Source: SH-MAG3 sp036374995
Lineage (GTDB): Bacteria > Gemmatimonadota > Gemmatimonadetes > Longimicrobiales > RSA9
Assembly (NCBI GenBank): GCA_036374995.1
Contig: DASUSS010000130.1
Span: 1 to 64,000, forward strand
Direction: 5' to 3'
Length of the DNA stretch: 64,000 nucleotides
Shown here: positions 37,385 to 46,569 of the stretch, piece after piece
Layout: every line of letters starts with the position of its first letter
How positions within the stretch are numbered: position 1 is the stretch's first letter
The notes under the pieces: model-generated
What the model saw: the letters and a program-made list of their open reading frames with translations, nothing else
Databases searched by the model: none
What the model was told of the DNA's origin: nothing
Program-made: the position numbers and the translations under genes

Positions 37385-39145
37385 ATGCCGCAGCGGTTTC
37401 TCGTAGTCGCAGTGGACTACGACGGCACGATCGCGCAGGAGGACCGGGCTGATCAGGCGGCACTCGATGCCATCGCGGCGCTGCGCAGCCACGGGCGCAA
37501 GGTTCTGCTGTGCACGGGACGGATGCTCGAGGAGCTGCGCACCGTGTTCCCGGACGTCGACCGCCACTTCGATGCGATCGTCGCGGAAAACGGCGGTGTG
37601 ATCGTGATGTCGTCGGAGGTCTCGTACCTGGAGGAGCCGCTCCCCGCCGAGCTGGCCGCAGCGCTGGACCATGCGCAGATCCCCTACCGGACCGGTCACG
37701 TGTTGCTCGCGACCGACGCGGTCTTCGATGTGGTCGTCCTGCGCGAGATCGAGCGGCTGGGTCTCGAGGCACAGCTCGTGTACAACCGCGGCGCGCTGAT
37801 GGTCCTGCCGGCGGGCGTGTCGAAGGGAGCCGGTCTGATCCACGCGCTCGGCCGGCTGGAGCTGTCACGCCACAGCACCATCGCGATCGGCGATGCGGAG
37901 AACGACCACTCGCTGCTGCATTCCTGTGAGATCGGCGTTGCGGTTGCCAATGCGGTCCCCGGCCTGCGGATCCATGCCGACGTGTGCCTCGACGAGCCGA
38001 ACGGTGCCGGTGTCGCCGCGTTCCTGCGCGGGCCCGTACTGCGCGACGAGGTGGAGATCCATCCCGGGCGTTGGCACGTCGAGCTCGGGCGTAGTGCGGA
38101 TGACGAGCCGGCGCGACTGCCGGGCTCGCGCATCAACGTCCTCATCGCCGGCGCCAGCTGCTCCGGGAAATCGCACCTCGCCGGTCTGTTCATCGAGCGG
38201 CTCGTCGCGCTCGACTACACGGTCTGTGTGCTCGATGCGGAGGGCGATCACGCCACGCTCGACAGACTGCCGGGCGTCATCACGGTCGGCGGGACCGAGC
38301 CGCTGCCGCCCGCCGCGCGGCTGGCCGGTCTGGTGCGCAATCGCTTCAGCAGCGTGGTCGCCGACCTGTCGCTGCTCGAGCCCGCGCAGAAGCGCGAGTT
38401 CTGCCACACGGCGCTCGCCGCACTCCACGAGCTGCGTCTCGATCGCGGCTTCCCGCACTGGATCGTCATCGAGGAAGCCGACCAGCTGCTGGCCGGTGGC
38501 GAGCTGCCGGTCGAACCCGGCGCCAGGCCGCCGGTCGGCTACTGTTTCATTACGCACCGCCCCGCTTCGCTCAACGCGCAGGTCCTCTCGACGCTGGACG
38601 CCGTGGTCGCGCTGCCGGGCGCCGAGCGCTACGCCCGCATTCCGTTCCTCGAGCCGGACGCCGCCGCGGAGGCCGAGCCGTTCCTGCTCCAGACGGGCGA
38701 GGCGTTGCTCGCTGCCGGCGGCCGGCTGCTCCGGTTCGAGACCGCACCGCGGGCGCTGCCGCACGTCCGCCACCAGCACAAGTACATGTATGCGCAGGTG
38801 CCGGCGGAACGGCGGTTCTTCTTCGGGTCGGCCGGCGGACATGGCGCCGCTGCGGGCAATGTCGCCGAGTTCGGCTGCGAGATCGGGCGCGCGCCGGGCG
38901 ACGTGCTGCGGGCTCACCTGCTCGCCGGCGACTTCTCGCGCTGGACGCACGATGTGCTCGCCGATGACGAGCTCGGCGGACGACTGCGCGGTGTGGAGCG
39001 GTGGTTCCGCACCGATCCGGACGCGGACCCGGAAGCCGCGCGCACCGCCGTCATGTCAGCGATCCGCGACCGTTACAGCGACCCGGCCGAGGTCATCCGA
39101 TTGAGCGACGCGGCCGCTCCGCCGTCCGAACGATCGGCTACGTGA
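37385..39145 (+). CDS. HAD phosphatase fused to a P-loop ATPase and a DUF5752-like domain
   Basis: 586 residues with an unusual three-part layout. Residues 1-225: HAD-IIB fold with VDYDGTIAQED (motif I), CTGRML and GDAENDHSLL (motif IV). Residues about 245-420: nucleotide-binding domain with Walker A GASCSGKSH and Walker B HWIVIEEADQLL, HerA/DUF87-like. Residues about 475-535: RRFFFGSAGGHGAAAGN and HLLAGDFSRWTHDVL, similar to DUF5752. Start ATG follows GGAGGAGG. Function unknown; a phosphatase whose activity is gated by an ATPase is one reading. Its end overlaps the convergent BON gene by 8 bp. Confidence 0.82.
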   Translation: MPQRFLVVAVDYDGTIAQEDRADQAALDAIAALRSHGRKVLLCTGRMLEELRTVFPDVDRHFDAIVAENGGVIVMSSEVSYLEEPLPAELAAALDHAQIPYRTGHVLLATDAVFDVVVLREIERLGLEAQLVYNRGALMVLPAGVSKGAGLIHALGRLELSRHSTIAIGDAENDHSLLHSCEIGVAVANAVPGLRIHADVCLDEPNGAGVAAFLRGPVLRDEVEIHPGRWHVELGRSADDEPARLPGSRINVLIAGASCSGKSHLAGLFIERLVALDYTVCVLDAEGDHATLDRLPGVITVGGTEPLPPAARLAGLVRNRFSSVVADLSLLEPAQKREFCHTALAALHELRLDRGFPHWIVIEEADQLLAGGELPVEPGARPPVGYCFITHRPASLNAQVLSTLDAVVALPGAERYARIPFLEPDAAAEAEPFLLQTGEALLAAGGRLLRFETAPRALPHVRHQHKYMYAQVPAERRFFFGSAGGHGAAAGNVAEFGCEIGRAPGDVLRAHLLAGDFSRWTHDVLADDELGGRLRGVERWFRTDPDADPEAARTAVMSAIRDRYSDPAEVIRLSDAAAPPSERSAT

Positions 39146-39806
39146 GCACGGGCGTGAAGCTCGAGACGTGCAGCTGATTGATCACGTCCGTCACACCGGC
39201 AGCCGCACGCGCGGCATGCTCCGCCGCCATCCGCTCCGACCACGAGTGCACGGTTCCGCTGAGCGTGACCCTGCCGTCGATCACCGAGACGCTGACGTGA
39301 TCGGCATCGATCTGGGCGCTCCGCCGGAACGCACGGTCGATCTCCTCCTTCACCTGCTTCGACCGCGCGCGCAGCCGGATGCGGATCAGGTTCGTGACAC
39401 CGCGCACCGCAATGACATCGCGGACCGCACGCTCCGCCGCATTGCGCTGATAGCTCCAGTCGACATCGCCTTCCAGCGTGACCCAGCCGTCCTGGATGGT
39501 CGCAGTCACTTCCTCCGGCACGCTGACGTTCCACTTCAGCGCAGCCGCGACGGCCGTCGCGACGTCGGTGTCATCGCGCTGGAGACTGCCCGGCAGGCGC
39601 ACGTCCAGATCGTTCGCGACCGCGACCACGCCCTTCACGCGCTTCGCCGCCTTCTCCGCCGCGCGCTTCTCGGCATACGTGCCCACGTGGCCGGTGAGCG
39701 TCGCGGCACCGTCGGTGACCGCCACGCCGATGGCGGTCGCATCCAGCGACCGGTCCCATGCCAGCTCGTCGAGCACGTCCCGCTTGACGTCTTCCGCCGT
39801 CCTCAT
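39138..39806 (-). CDS. BON-domain protein with three BON repeats (copy 1)
   Basis: 222 residues, no signal peptide. Three BON domains, each with the conserved GxVxLxGxV core: DGAATLTGHVGTYAEK (about 35), DGWVTLEGDVDWSYQR (about 107) and DGRVTLSGTVHSWSER (about 183). BON domains bind phospholipid or periplasmic partners, but multi-BON proteins without a signal are frequent in stress islands beside Usps. ATG 39806 has GGAGG. A same-length paralogue lies at 51438-52106. Confidence 0.9.
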   Translation of the reverse strand: MRTAEDVKRDVLDELAWDRSLDATAIGVAVTDGAATLTGHVGTYAEKRAAEKAAKRVKGVVAVANDLDVRLPGSLQRDDTDVATAVAAALKWNVSVPEEVTATIQDGWVTLEGDVDWSYQRNAAERAVRDVIAVRGVTNLIRIRLRARSKQVKEEIDRAFRRSAQIDADHVSVSVIDGRVTLSGTVHSWSERMAAEHAARAAAGVTDVINQLHVSSFTPVLT

Positions 39807-39839
39807 GGTCACCTCCGTCCTTGCCCGCCCCCGGGTCGC

Positions 39840-40808
39840 TCAGATGGTCGCACCCTCGGGCCGTGCCGGCCCGACCGTCTCCGTCCGCTCGCCGACGTGC
39901 TGCACGTTGCACACGAGCACCGCCACGTCGCTGCTCCGCACCACCTTGTCCGTCACACTGCCGAGCAGCAGCCGCCGGATGCCGCCCACACCCGCAGTCG
40001 TCAGCGCGATGAGATCGGCGCCGTGCGTGGCGGCGAAGTCGACGATCGCGGAAGCGGCGGATGGGGCTCTCACGACATGCACCTCGACCGTCATCTCCGT
40101 TTCACGCAGCCGGTCCGCCAGCCGTTCGACGTACTGCTCCGCGTCGGCACGGCTCAGCGGCGGAAACTGCAGCCCCGGGTGGACCGCGAACGCCTCGGGT
40201 GCCATGTCCCACGTCAGCGGCGACACGACACGCAGCAGCGTGAAACGCGACGCGAACAGATTGCCGATATCGCGGGCGTACGGGATCACTTGCTCGGCCA
40301 GCTCGGAGCCATCGACCGCGATCACAATGTGACTGATGCCGCGATCGGCGCGTGCGGCACTGCTGAACGTGTCGTCCTGCGGCCGGATCAGCAGCACCGG
40401 ACGCGGCGCCACACGCATGAAGCGGTCGGCCACGCTGCCGAGCCATGCGCGGCGCACGCCGCCGCGGCCGTGCGTCGTCATCAGGACGAGGTCGACATCC
40501 TGTTCCGTGCAGTGCGCGGCCAGCAGATCGGCGACGGAGCGGGCCGCGGGCGGCGGGTACTCCAGCGGCGACTGCTCATCCATCAGCACCCGGTGCGTGA
40601 TGCGATCGGGGAGCTCGGACTCGATCTGCTCCGTGATCCGCACCAGGTACCGCTCCGCCATCGCGCCATCCGAGTCCAGCGGGAGCGAGGCGCGCACCCG
40701 CACCAGGTGCAGTCGGGCTTCGGCCCGGCGCGCCAGGGTGAGCGCGAGCGGCAATGCCTGCTCCGCGAAGGCGGAGCCATCGAGCGGGACCATGATCAGG
40801 CGCAGCAT
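39840..40808 (-). CDS. Universal stress protein, two UspA domains
   Basis: 322 residues. Domain 1 loop TTHGRGGVRRAWLGSVADRF; domain 2 loop TTAGVGGIRRLLLGSVTDKV. Start MLRLIMVPLDGSAFAEQALP with GGAGGG upstream. 33 bp ahead of the BON gene, so likely cotranscribed. Divergent from glucan phosphorylase; motif site 3 lies between them at 40866, 58 bp before this start. Confidence 0.95.
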   Translation of the reverse strand: MLRLIMVPLDGSAFAEQALPLALTLARRAEARLHLVRVRASLPLDSDGAMAERYLVRITEQIESELPDRITHRVLMDEQSPLEYPPPAARSVADLLAAHCTEQDVDLVLMTTHGRGGVRRAWLGSVADRFMRVAPRPVLLIRPQDDTFSSAARADRGISHIVIAVDGSELAEQVIPYARDIGNLFASRFTLLRVVSPLTWDMAPEAFAVHPGLQFPPLSRADAEQYVERLADRLRETEMTVEVHVVRAPSAASAIVDFAATHGADLIALTTAGVGGIRRLLLGSVTDKVVRSSDVAVLVCNVQHVGERTETVGPARPEGATI

Positions 40809-40865
40809 GCCAGTACCCTCCGAGCGCGTGTCCCTCCATCATGATCCTGTCTGCCTCCCGCTGGC

Positions 40866-40881
40866 GTAGGGAAATGTCTGA
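40866..40881 (+). promoter_or_regulatory. GTMGGG motif site 3
   Basis: GTAGGGAAATGTCTGA in the Usp/glucan phosphorylase divergent gap. A second related block (ACGGGGAAAATTGCTGG) starts about 21 bp further on, two helical turns away. A possible -10 TATGAT for the phosphorylase is at 40925. Confidence 0.6.
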
Positions 40882-40985
40882 ATCTGACGGGGAAAATTGC
40901 TGGCACGGTCCGCCGCTGCGCGCTTATGATCATGCCATTGCCTGCTTCTTCACGGTGATCCGGATCATGAAACGACCGAAGGGTC

Positions 40986-42698
40986 ATGGCTGAGGAGGAG
41001 GGTGGCGCGGCCACCATCCGATCGACGATCGCGTACTTCTCCATGGAGATCGCGCTCGAGCCGCCCATGCCGACGTTTTCCGGCGGCCTCGGCATCCTGG
41101 CCGGCGACACGCTGCGGGCGGCGGCCGACCTCCATCTCCCGATGGTCGCCGTCACGCTGATTCACCGCGAAGGCTACTTCCGCCAGCGGCTGGGCCCCGC
41201 AGGCTTCCAGACGGAGGAGCCCGATGTGTGGGACCCGGATTCGTTCCTGGCGGAGCTGCCGGCCCGCGTGCAGATCACCCTGGAGAACAGGACCGTGCAC
41301 GTCCGTGCGTGGAGCTACCGTGTCATCGGGTACGGCGGCGTCACGATTCCCGTCTACCTCCTCGACACCGATCTGCCCGAGAACTCGCCGTTCGATCGCA
41401 CGCTCACGAATCAGCTGTACGGTGGAGACTCGCGCTACCGGCTGCTTCAGGAGGTCGTGCTCGGGGTGGGCGGCGTGCGCATGCTGCGGGCGCTCGGCCA
41501 CGACGACATCCACCGCTTCCATCTGAACGAAGGGCACGCCGCGCTCATCACGCTCGAGCTGCTGGACGAAGCCGCGCGCGCGCGCGGCCGATCGTCGTTC
41601 TCCGACGAGGATGCGGCCGCGGTTCGGAGTCGGTGCGTGTTCACGACCCACACACCGGTCGCTGCGGGTCACGACCGGTTCCCGCTCGAGCTGGCGATGT
41701 CCGTGCTGAACCGGTCGGAGATCCTCGATCATCCGCACCTGTTCCAGCACGAGGGCGAGCTCAACATGACGTACCTGGCGCTCAACCTCAGCGGCTTCGT
41801 GAACGGCGTGGCGAAGAAGCACGCCGAAATCTCGCGTCTGCTCTTCGGCGAATACCGGATCCAGGCGATCACGAACGGCGTTCATGTGGCGACCTGGACT
41901 TCGCCCTCGTTCGCGGCGCTCTTCGATGACTACATCCCCGGCTGGCGCGAGGACAGCTTCAGCCTGCGCTACGCATTCCTCATCCCGGCCGCGGCCGTGC
42001 AGGAAGCGCACGAGGAGGCGAAGCGACGGCTTCTCGATCACATCCGGCTGAGCACGGGCGTCGAGCTGCTCCAGGATCGACTGACTCTGGGCTTCGCGCG
42101 GCGGGCGACCGCCTATAAGCGCGCCGACCTGTTCGTCCATGACCTGGAGCGGCTGAAGGCGATCGCGGCAAAATGGGGCCACTTCCAGGCCGTTTACGCC
42201 GGGAAGGCGCACCCCCTGGATCCCGCGGGCAAGCAACAGATCGAGCGGATCTTCGAGGCGGCGGCCGCGCTGAAGGGGCACGTCACGATCGTGTATCTGC
42301 CGGACTACGACTGGGAGGTCGCGTCGCTGATCACGGCCGGCGTCGACGTCTGGCTGAACACGCCGCAACCGCCGCACGAGGCGAGCGGAACCAGCGGCAT
42401 GAAGGCGGCACTGAACGGCGTGCCGAGCCTGAGCACGCTCGACGGCTGGTGGATCGAGGGGTGCATCGAAGGAGTGACGGGCTGGGCGATCGATCCGCAG
42501 CGCGCGGACGGCGGCACGCCCGTCGAGCGGGACAGCGCCGCACTCTACGACGCACTCGAGCACACGGTGCTGCCCCTGTACTACGACCGGAAGGACCAGT
42601 TCGCCGGGATGATGATCCGCTGCATCGCGCTGAACGGATCGTTCTTCAACACGCAACGCATGATGCTGGAGTATGCGGTGAAGGCATACTCCAGGTGA
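40986..42698 (+). CDS. glgP: Alpha-glucan phosphorylase, short form
   Basis: Releases glucose-1-phosphate from glycogen or maltodextrin. 570 residues, the short GlgP type without the long N-terminal region of E. coli enzymes. Motifs: YFSMEIALEPPMPTFSGGLG, HLNEGHAALITLEL, FTTHTPVAAGHDRF, ITNGVHVATW, and the pyridoxal-phosphate lysine in EASGTSGMKAALNGVPSLS. Start ATG 40986 with GAAGGG. It would supply carbon from storage under starvation. Divergent from a Usp with a shared motif site. Confidence 0.95.
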   Translation: MAEEEGGAATIRSTIAYFSMEIALEPPMPTFSGGLGILAGDTLRAAADLHLPMVAVTLIHREGYFRQRLGPAGFQTEEPDVWDPDSFLAELPARVQITLENRTVHVRAWSYRVIGYGGVTIPVYLLDTDLPENSPFDRTLTNQLYGGDSRYRLLQEVVLGVGGVRMLRALGHDDIHRFHLNEGHAALITLELLDEAARARGRSSFSDEDAAAVRSRCVFTTHTPVAAGHDRFPLELAMSVLNRSEILDHPHLFQHEGELNMTYLALNLSGFVNGVAKKHAEISRLLFGEYRIQAITNGVHVATWTSPSFAALFDDYIPGWREDSFSLRYAFLIPAAAVQEAHEEAKRRLLDHIRLSTGVELLQDRLTLGFARRATAYKRADLFVHDLERLKAIAAKWGHFQAVYAGKAHPLDPAGKQQIERIFEAAAALKGHVTIVYLPDYDWEVASLITAGVDVWLNTPQPPHEASGTSGMKAALNGVPSLSTLDGWWIEGCIEGVTGWAIDPQRADGGTPVERDSAALYDALEHTVLPLYYDRKDQFAGMMIRCIALNGSFFNTQRMMLEYAVKAYSR

Positions 42699-42705
42699 CC
42701 GTGCA

Positions 42706-43152
42706 TCACCGCTGCATCATTGCGGGCTCCGAGATCGTCTCGAGCGCATCGGCCACCGCGTGCTCTCCGATCAGATCGGCATGACGGAGCACGTCCGCAG
42801 CCGCTACGACGCCGACGAGACGGCCCCGCGGCTCGGTGACGAGCACGCGCCGCACGGCGAACTGTCTCATGCGCTGCAATACCTCTCGCACGTCGTCCGT
42901 CGGCGCGACCGTCGCCAGATCGGTCTTCGTCATGGCATCGCCGCATGGACAGTCGTGGTGATGCGCCGCCGCCACGTGCCGGATCGCGATGTCCCGATCC
43001 GTGATGACGCCGACCGGATATCTGCTGCTGCGGTCGTCCACGACAGGGATCATGCCCACGTCGTGATCACGCATCAGCATCGCCGCCGCGAGCAACGGCT
43101 GGTCCGGCGTGACGCAGCAGGGGTTCGGGGTCATGATATCGACGACCTTCAT
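42706..43152 (-). CDS. Two-CBS-domain protein (Hrp1-like)
   Basis: 148 residues, a free-standing CBS pair. Domain 1: MKVVDIMTPNPCCVTPDQPL and VGVITDRDIAIRHVA. Domain 2: CGDAMTKTDLATVAPTDDV and LVGVVAAADVLRH. A Cys/His patch between them, HHHDCPCGDAM, resembles the segment near the domain junction of M. tuberculosis Hrp1 (Rv2626c), a DosR regulon protein. Likely ligands are adenine nucleotides. ATG 43152 with AGGAG seven bases upstream. Motif site 4 lies 76 bp before the start. Confidence 0.92.
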   Translation of the reverse strand: MKVVDIMTPNPCCVTPDQPLLAAAMLMRDHDVGMIPVVDDRSSRYPVGVITDRDIAIRHVAAAHHHDCPCGDAMTKTDLATVAPTDDVREVLQRMRQFAVRRVLVTEPRGRLVGVVAAADVLRHADLIGEHAVADALETISEPAMMQR

Positions 43153-43227
43153 GGCGCGCTCCTCGAGGACGTTGCCGGACTCCAATGCACGAGCCATCGA
43201 ACGTTACCGCAACCGTCCACGCGGGGT

Positions 43228-43243
43228 GTCGGGAGATCCCCGA
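43228..43243 (+). promoter_or_regulatory. GTMGGG motif site 4
   Basis: GTCGGGAGATCCCCGA, the most symmetric copy (TCGGG and CCCGA arms around AGATC). Lies between two divergent CBS protein genes. Confidence 0.6.
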
Positions 43244-43383
43244 TTCAGTGCGCGCCCGTCGCCGCCGCTACGTCAGGCGACGACGTACAGCAGATGCGTC
43301 GTTGATCCATGGCACGCCCGCGCGCCGGCACGGAATGTTCAGGATGAGCAGCGCGCGTCCATCAGCGGCTGACGGGAGGGTTC

Positions 43384-43911
43384 ATGACGAGACCATCGCA
43401 GAAACATCCTGCACGGCGGGATCCGGGGGCTCCAGTCGGCCGGTACTCGCCCGCGCCGGAACCGGCGGCGGGAACGGCGAGCGGCACGCCCGTGACGGCG
43501 CGGCGGCCGCGCACGGTGTCCGACCTCATGACGCGGGATCTGGTCACGATCGCGCCGGACGCGTCGATCCGCGACCTGATCCGTGTACTGCGCGAGCACG
43601 GGATCGGGGGCATGCCGGTGGTCGACCGTGACGGCACGGTGCTGGGCACCGTCAGCAGCTCGGACGTGCTGTGGCTCGCGACCGGTGAGGCGGAGGGGAC
43701 GACGGGATTCGTGACGGCCGATACCCTCGACACGCACTGCGTACGCGAGATCATGACGCCGGACGTGTTCGGTGTGGGCCCCGACACCAGCCTGCCCGAG
43801 CTGCGCCGCTTCTTCGCCCGCACGGGCGTACACCGCGCACCGGTGCTGGAGGACGGCGTGATCATCGGTATCGTAGGACTTTCCGACGTGCTGGATACGC
43901 TGCTGGCGTGA
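43384..43911 (+). CDS. Two-CBS-domain protein with basic disordered N-terminus
   Basis: 175 residues. The first 40 are Pro/Ala/Arg-rich and probably disordered. CBS 1: VSDLMTRDLVTIAPDASI with GTVLGTVSSSDVLWLA. CBS 2: VREIMTPDVFGVGPDTSL with GIVGLSDVLDTLLA. GGGAGGG precedes the ATG. Divergent from the Hrp1-like gene across 231 bp holding motif site 4. Confidence 0.92.
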   Translation: MTRPSQKHPARRDPGAPVGRYSPAPEPAAGTASGTPVTARRPRTVSDLMTRDLVTIAPDASIRDLIRVLREHGIGGMPVVDRDGTVLGTVSSSDVLWLATGEAEGTTGFVTADTLDTHCVREIMTPDVFGVGPDTSLPELRRFFARTGVHRAPVLEDGVIIGIVGLSDVLDTLLA

Positions 43912-43943
43912 TCGGCGCTCGCGCACGCGAGCGCGCCCGGAGG

Positions 43944-45986
43944 TCAGGAGCCGAGCGGAGCCATCGTGGATGTTCTCGCGGCGCGAGGCAGCCGCACATG
44001 GAACGTGGTGCCGCGCCCGGGCTCGCTCTCCGCCCAGATCCTGCCGCCGTGCGCGTCCACGATCGCCTTGGCGATCGGCAGGCCGAGCCCCATGCTGCGG
44101 CGGCCCGAGTCCCGGCCCTGCCAGTAGCGCTCGAACAGGTGCGGAATCTGGTCGGCGGCAATGCCCGGACCCGTGTCGGTCACATCGATTCCGATCTCGC
44201 CGCCCGCCTCCTGCACGGCGATCGTCACGCTCCCGCCGGCCGGAGTGAACTTGAACGCATTGCCGATCAGGTTCTCGAGTGCCTGGAGAATGCGGTCGCG
44301 ATCGCCCTCGAGGGTCGTCCCGGAGTCACACCGCGTCTGGAACGTCACGCCGCGATCGCCGGCCGTCAGTCGGAATTCGGCCTCGAGGTCCTCGACGATC
44401 CTGGCCGGCGAATGGGATCCCTTCGCGAGCTTCAGCCGGCCGTCCTCGATGCGGCGCAGGTCGAGCAGATTCGTGATCAGCCGTTCCATCTGATCGGTGC
44501 AACTCCGGATCCCCGCAAGGTACCCGCGGCCGTCCTCATCCTGTTGCAGCCCGGCGCTGCGCAGCAGCAGGCTCGTGCCGACGCGGATCGCACCCAGTGG
44601 ATTGCCCAGGTCGTGCGCGACGATGCTGACGATCTCGTCCCGTGCGCGAATTGCCTGCTGCGCTGCGGCATACAGCCGCGCATTGTCGACCGCGGCCACG
44701 GCGCGGGCGGCGAGCTCCCGGGCGAGCGTGAAGTCGTGACTGTCGAAACGCCGCGTGGTGGACAGCAGCAGGATGACGCCGTGCAGCTGATCGCGCGCTG
44801 CCAGCGGCACCGCCATGTACGACACCGGATTCAGCTCGCCGACGATCGCGCGGTGCTCCGCGCTCTGCGTCAGCGAGTCCAGCAGCTGCGGCGTGACGTC
44901 CGCGACGAGCAGGGCCTCGCGCGAGCGGAGGACCGTGGAGATGAGGTGCTCGCGGCCGCGGTCGATCGGCAGCTTCAGCAGCCGGTCTGCCGTGTCGCGG
45001 TGACGCGGGTCGCGGCACGCGACCTCGAGCCGCGTGATGCCGCCGTCCTCTCCCACCACATCGACCAGGCACACATCGGCCAGTCCCTCGACGGCGAGGG
45101 CCGCGAGCTCGCGCAGCCGTGAGCGGTAGTCGAGCGACGAGGACAGGATCATGCCCGCGCTGACCAGGAACTGCTGCGCCGCTTCCAGACGCTTCCGGGC
45201 CGTGACATCACGCAGCACGACCGTGAACAGGTGCTCGGTTCCCAGCGTCAGCTTCGAGATCGAGGCTTCGGCCGGGAACTCCTCACCGCTCCGGCGCAGG
45301 CCGTAGATCTCGCGCCGCTCTCCCATCCGGCGCGCCGAGCCGCTGCCGGCCGCGAACGCCGGAACGTGCACCATGCGATGCACGTCGCGATACCGCTCCG
45401 GGATCAGGATGTCCAGCCGCTGACCGATCACTTCGCTCGCGGTCCAGCCGAAGATCTCCTGCGCGCCGTCGTTGAACAGCACGATGCGCTGCGCATCGTC
45501 CACCGAGATGATCGCATCCGCGGCGATCGACACGATGCCCGAGTACTTCATCTCGGAGACCCGCAGCGCTTCCGCCGCGACGCGTGCCTTGAGCTGGCGG
45601 GTGAGATCGACGCCCGTGCCGACGACGTGGCGGACGGCACCGGCGTGATCGATGGCCGCGTGCAGTGTCCACAGCAGCGTGTAGGACTCGCCGTCGCGCG
45701 TCGTGCCACGGCCGTGCGATGTCGCACGCAGGCGGCCGGGACCGAGCGACGCGAACGCGCGCCGGACGTCCATCGCGCCCGGCGCCGGGACCAGCAGCTC
45801 CCACAGCGCGCGGCCGTGCACCTCCGCCTCCGACAGTCCCGTGAGCTCCTCACAGGCACGGTTGAAGCACAGCACACGCCCGGCCGAATCCAGCACCAGG
45901 GTGGGTGTCGGAGCGCATTCGAGGGTCAGATCCAGCAGGTCACCGACATCAATGTCCGCCGGCAGGTGGGGCGAGTGTGCGGCCAT
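43944..45986 (-). CDS. Soluble PAS-PAS-GAF sensor histidine kinase
   Basis: 680 residues, no membrane helix. PAS 1 from about 15 (ECAPTPTLVLDSAGRVL), PAS 2 from about 150 (IVSIAADAIISVDDAQRIVL), GAF about 275-430, then HisKA with VSIVAHDLGNPLGAIR (phospho-His), and the ATPase with LENLIGNAFKF, VTDTGPGIA and SMGLGLPIAKA. PAS or GAF domains could bind haem, flavin or gas ligands; GAF kinases DosS/DosT are the mycobacterial counterparts by layout, but haem binding here cannot be judged. No adjacent response regulator. ATG 45986 lacks a strong ribosome site. Confidence 0.92.
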   Translation of the reverse strand: MAAHSPHLPADIDVGDLLDLTLECAPTPTLVLDSAGRVLCFNRACEELTGLSEAEVHGRALWELLVPAPGAMDVRRAFASLGPGRLRATSHGRGTTRDGESYTLLWTLHAAIDHAGAVRHVVGTGVDLTRQLKARVAAEALRVSEMKYSGIVSIAADAIISVDDAQRIVLFNDGAQEIFGWTASEVIGQRLDILIPERYRDVHRMVHVPAFAAGSGSARRMGERREIYGLRRSGEEFPAEASISKLTLGTEHLFTVVLRDVTARKRLEAAQQFLVSAGMILSSSLDYRSRLRELAALAVEGLADVCLVDVVGEDGGITRLEVACRDPRHRDTADRLLKLPIDRGREHLISTVLRSREALLVADVTPQLLDSLTQSAEHRAIVGELNPVSYMAVPLAARDQLHGVILLLSTTRRFDSHDFTLARELAARAVAAVDNARLYAAAQQAIRARDEIVSIVAHDLGNPLGAIRVGTSLLLRSAGLQQDEDGRGYLAGIRSCTDQMERLITNLLDLRRIEDGRLKLAKGSHSPARIVEDLEAEFRLTAGDRGVTFQTRCDSGTTLEGDRDRILQALENLIGNAFKFTPAGGSVTIAVQEAGGEIGIDVTDTGPGIAADQIPHLFERYWQGRDSGRRSMGLGLPIAKAIVDAHGGRIWAESEPGRGTTFHVRLPRAARTSTMAPLGS

Positions 45987-46110
45987 TTTCGACGTCGCGA
46001 GGCGCGGTATGCTACTCGCGGTAATATGCCGGCCGGCACGGCCGCGCGAAAGTGCCCGGTGCGGCCGCACTCGAGCGCGCGCCCGACGCGAACGGCGCTG
46101 CGGTGCGGTC

Positions 46111-46146
46111 GCAAGCGGTTCCCTACGCGGATACGGGAAACCCTGA
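46111..46146. promoter_or_regulatory. GTMGGG motif site 5, two opposed copies
   Basis: Minus strand GTAGGGAACCGCTTGC (46126-46111) and plus strand TACGGGAAACCCTGA (46132-46146) form a larger inverted repeat, TTCCC to GGGAA with 11 bases between. Lies between the sensor kinase and the small-protein/Usp operon. Confidence 0.5.
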
Positions 46147-46224
46147 CAGCGGTGCGAGCGCGCGGAGCGGATCATTCGGAGGGAAGCGTCGGATGCTGCA
46201 TGCAAAGCGGAGCGCAGGAGCGCC

Positions 46225-46569
46225 ATGCTGCCTGAACTCGATCACCGGACGGTGGAGCGCCTGCACGCGGCCAGGCAGGGGGATCGTGTGGCGTTCGCCG
46301 AGATCTGTGAGGAGCTGGAGGAGGCACTCTCGCGAGCCGTTCGACATCATCTGACGGAAGAACGCCAGGAGGTCAGCGAGAGCAGGGTGAGGGAGATCGT
46401 CGACCGGGTGCGCGCGCTCGCAGTCGCGGAGCTGGCGGAGAAGCCGGGCGACTGGTCCACGTACGGCTGGCTGAGCTGGCTGGCGCTGCGCGAGATGACG
46501 AACGGACACAGCGCGGCGCGCGCGGCAGAATCGCGCAACGACCGCGCGGTCGACATCCGGGAGGGATGA
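46225..46569 (+). CDS. Small acidic helical protein of unknown function, coupled to Usp
   Basis: 114 residues, no family recognised. Begins MLPELDHRTVERLHAARQGD with AGGAG five bases before ATG. Predicted mainly helical. The stretch QGDRVAFAEICEELEEALSR faintly recalls the first helix of ECF sigma region 2, but regions 2.4 and 4 are absent, so it is not a sigma factor. Its stop overlaps the next Usp start (ATGA), so the two products are probably made together. Confidence 0.65.
   Translation: MLPELDHRTVERLHAARQGDRVAFAEICEELEEALSRAVRHHLTEERQEVSESRVREIVDRVRALAVAELAEKPGDWSTYGWLSWLALREMTNGHSAARAAESRNDRAVDIREG

Noticed and set aside
40965..42656. 563-codon minus-strand frame
   Set aside because: Shadow of glucan phosphorylase, which has all catalytic motifs.
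46225..46569. ECF sigma factor
   Set aside because: Only a faint likeness to the first helix of region 2; regions 2.4 and 4 are missing.
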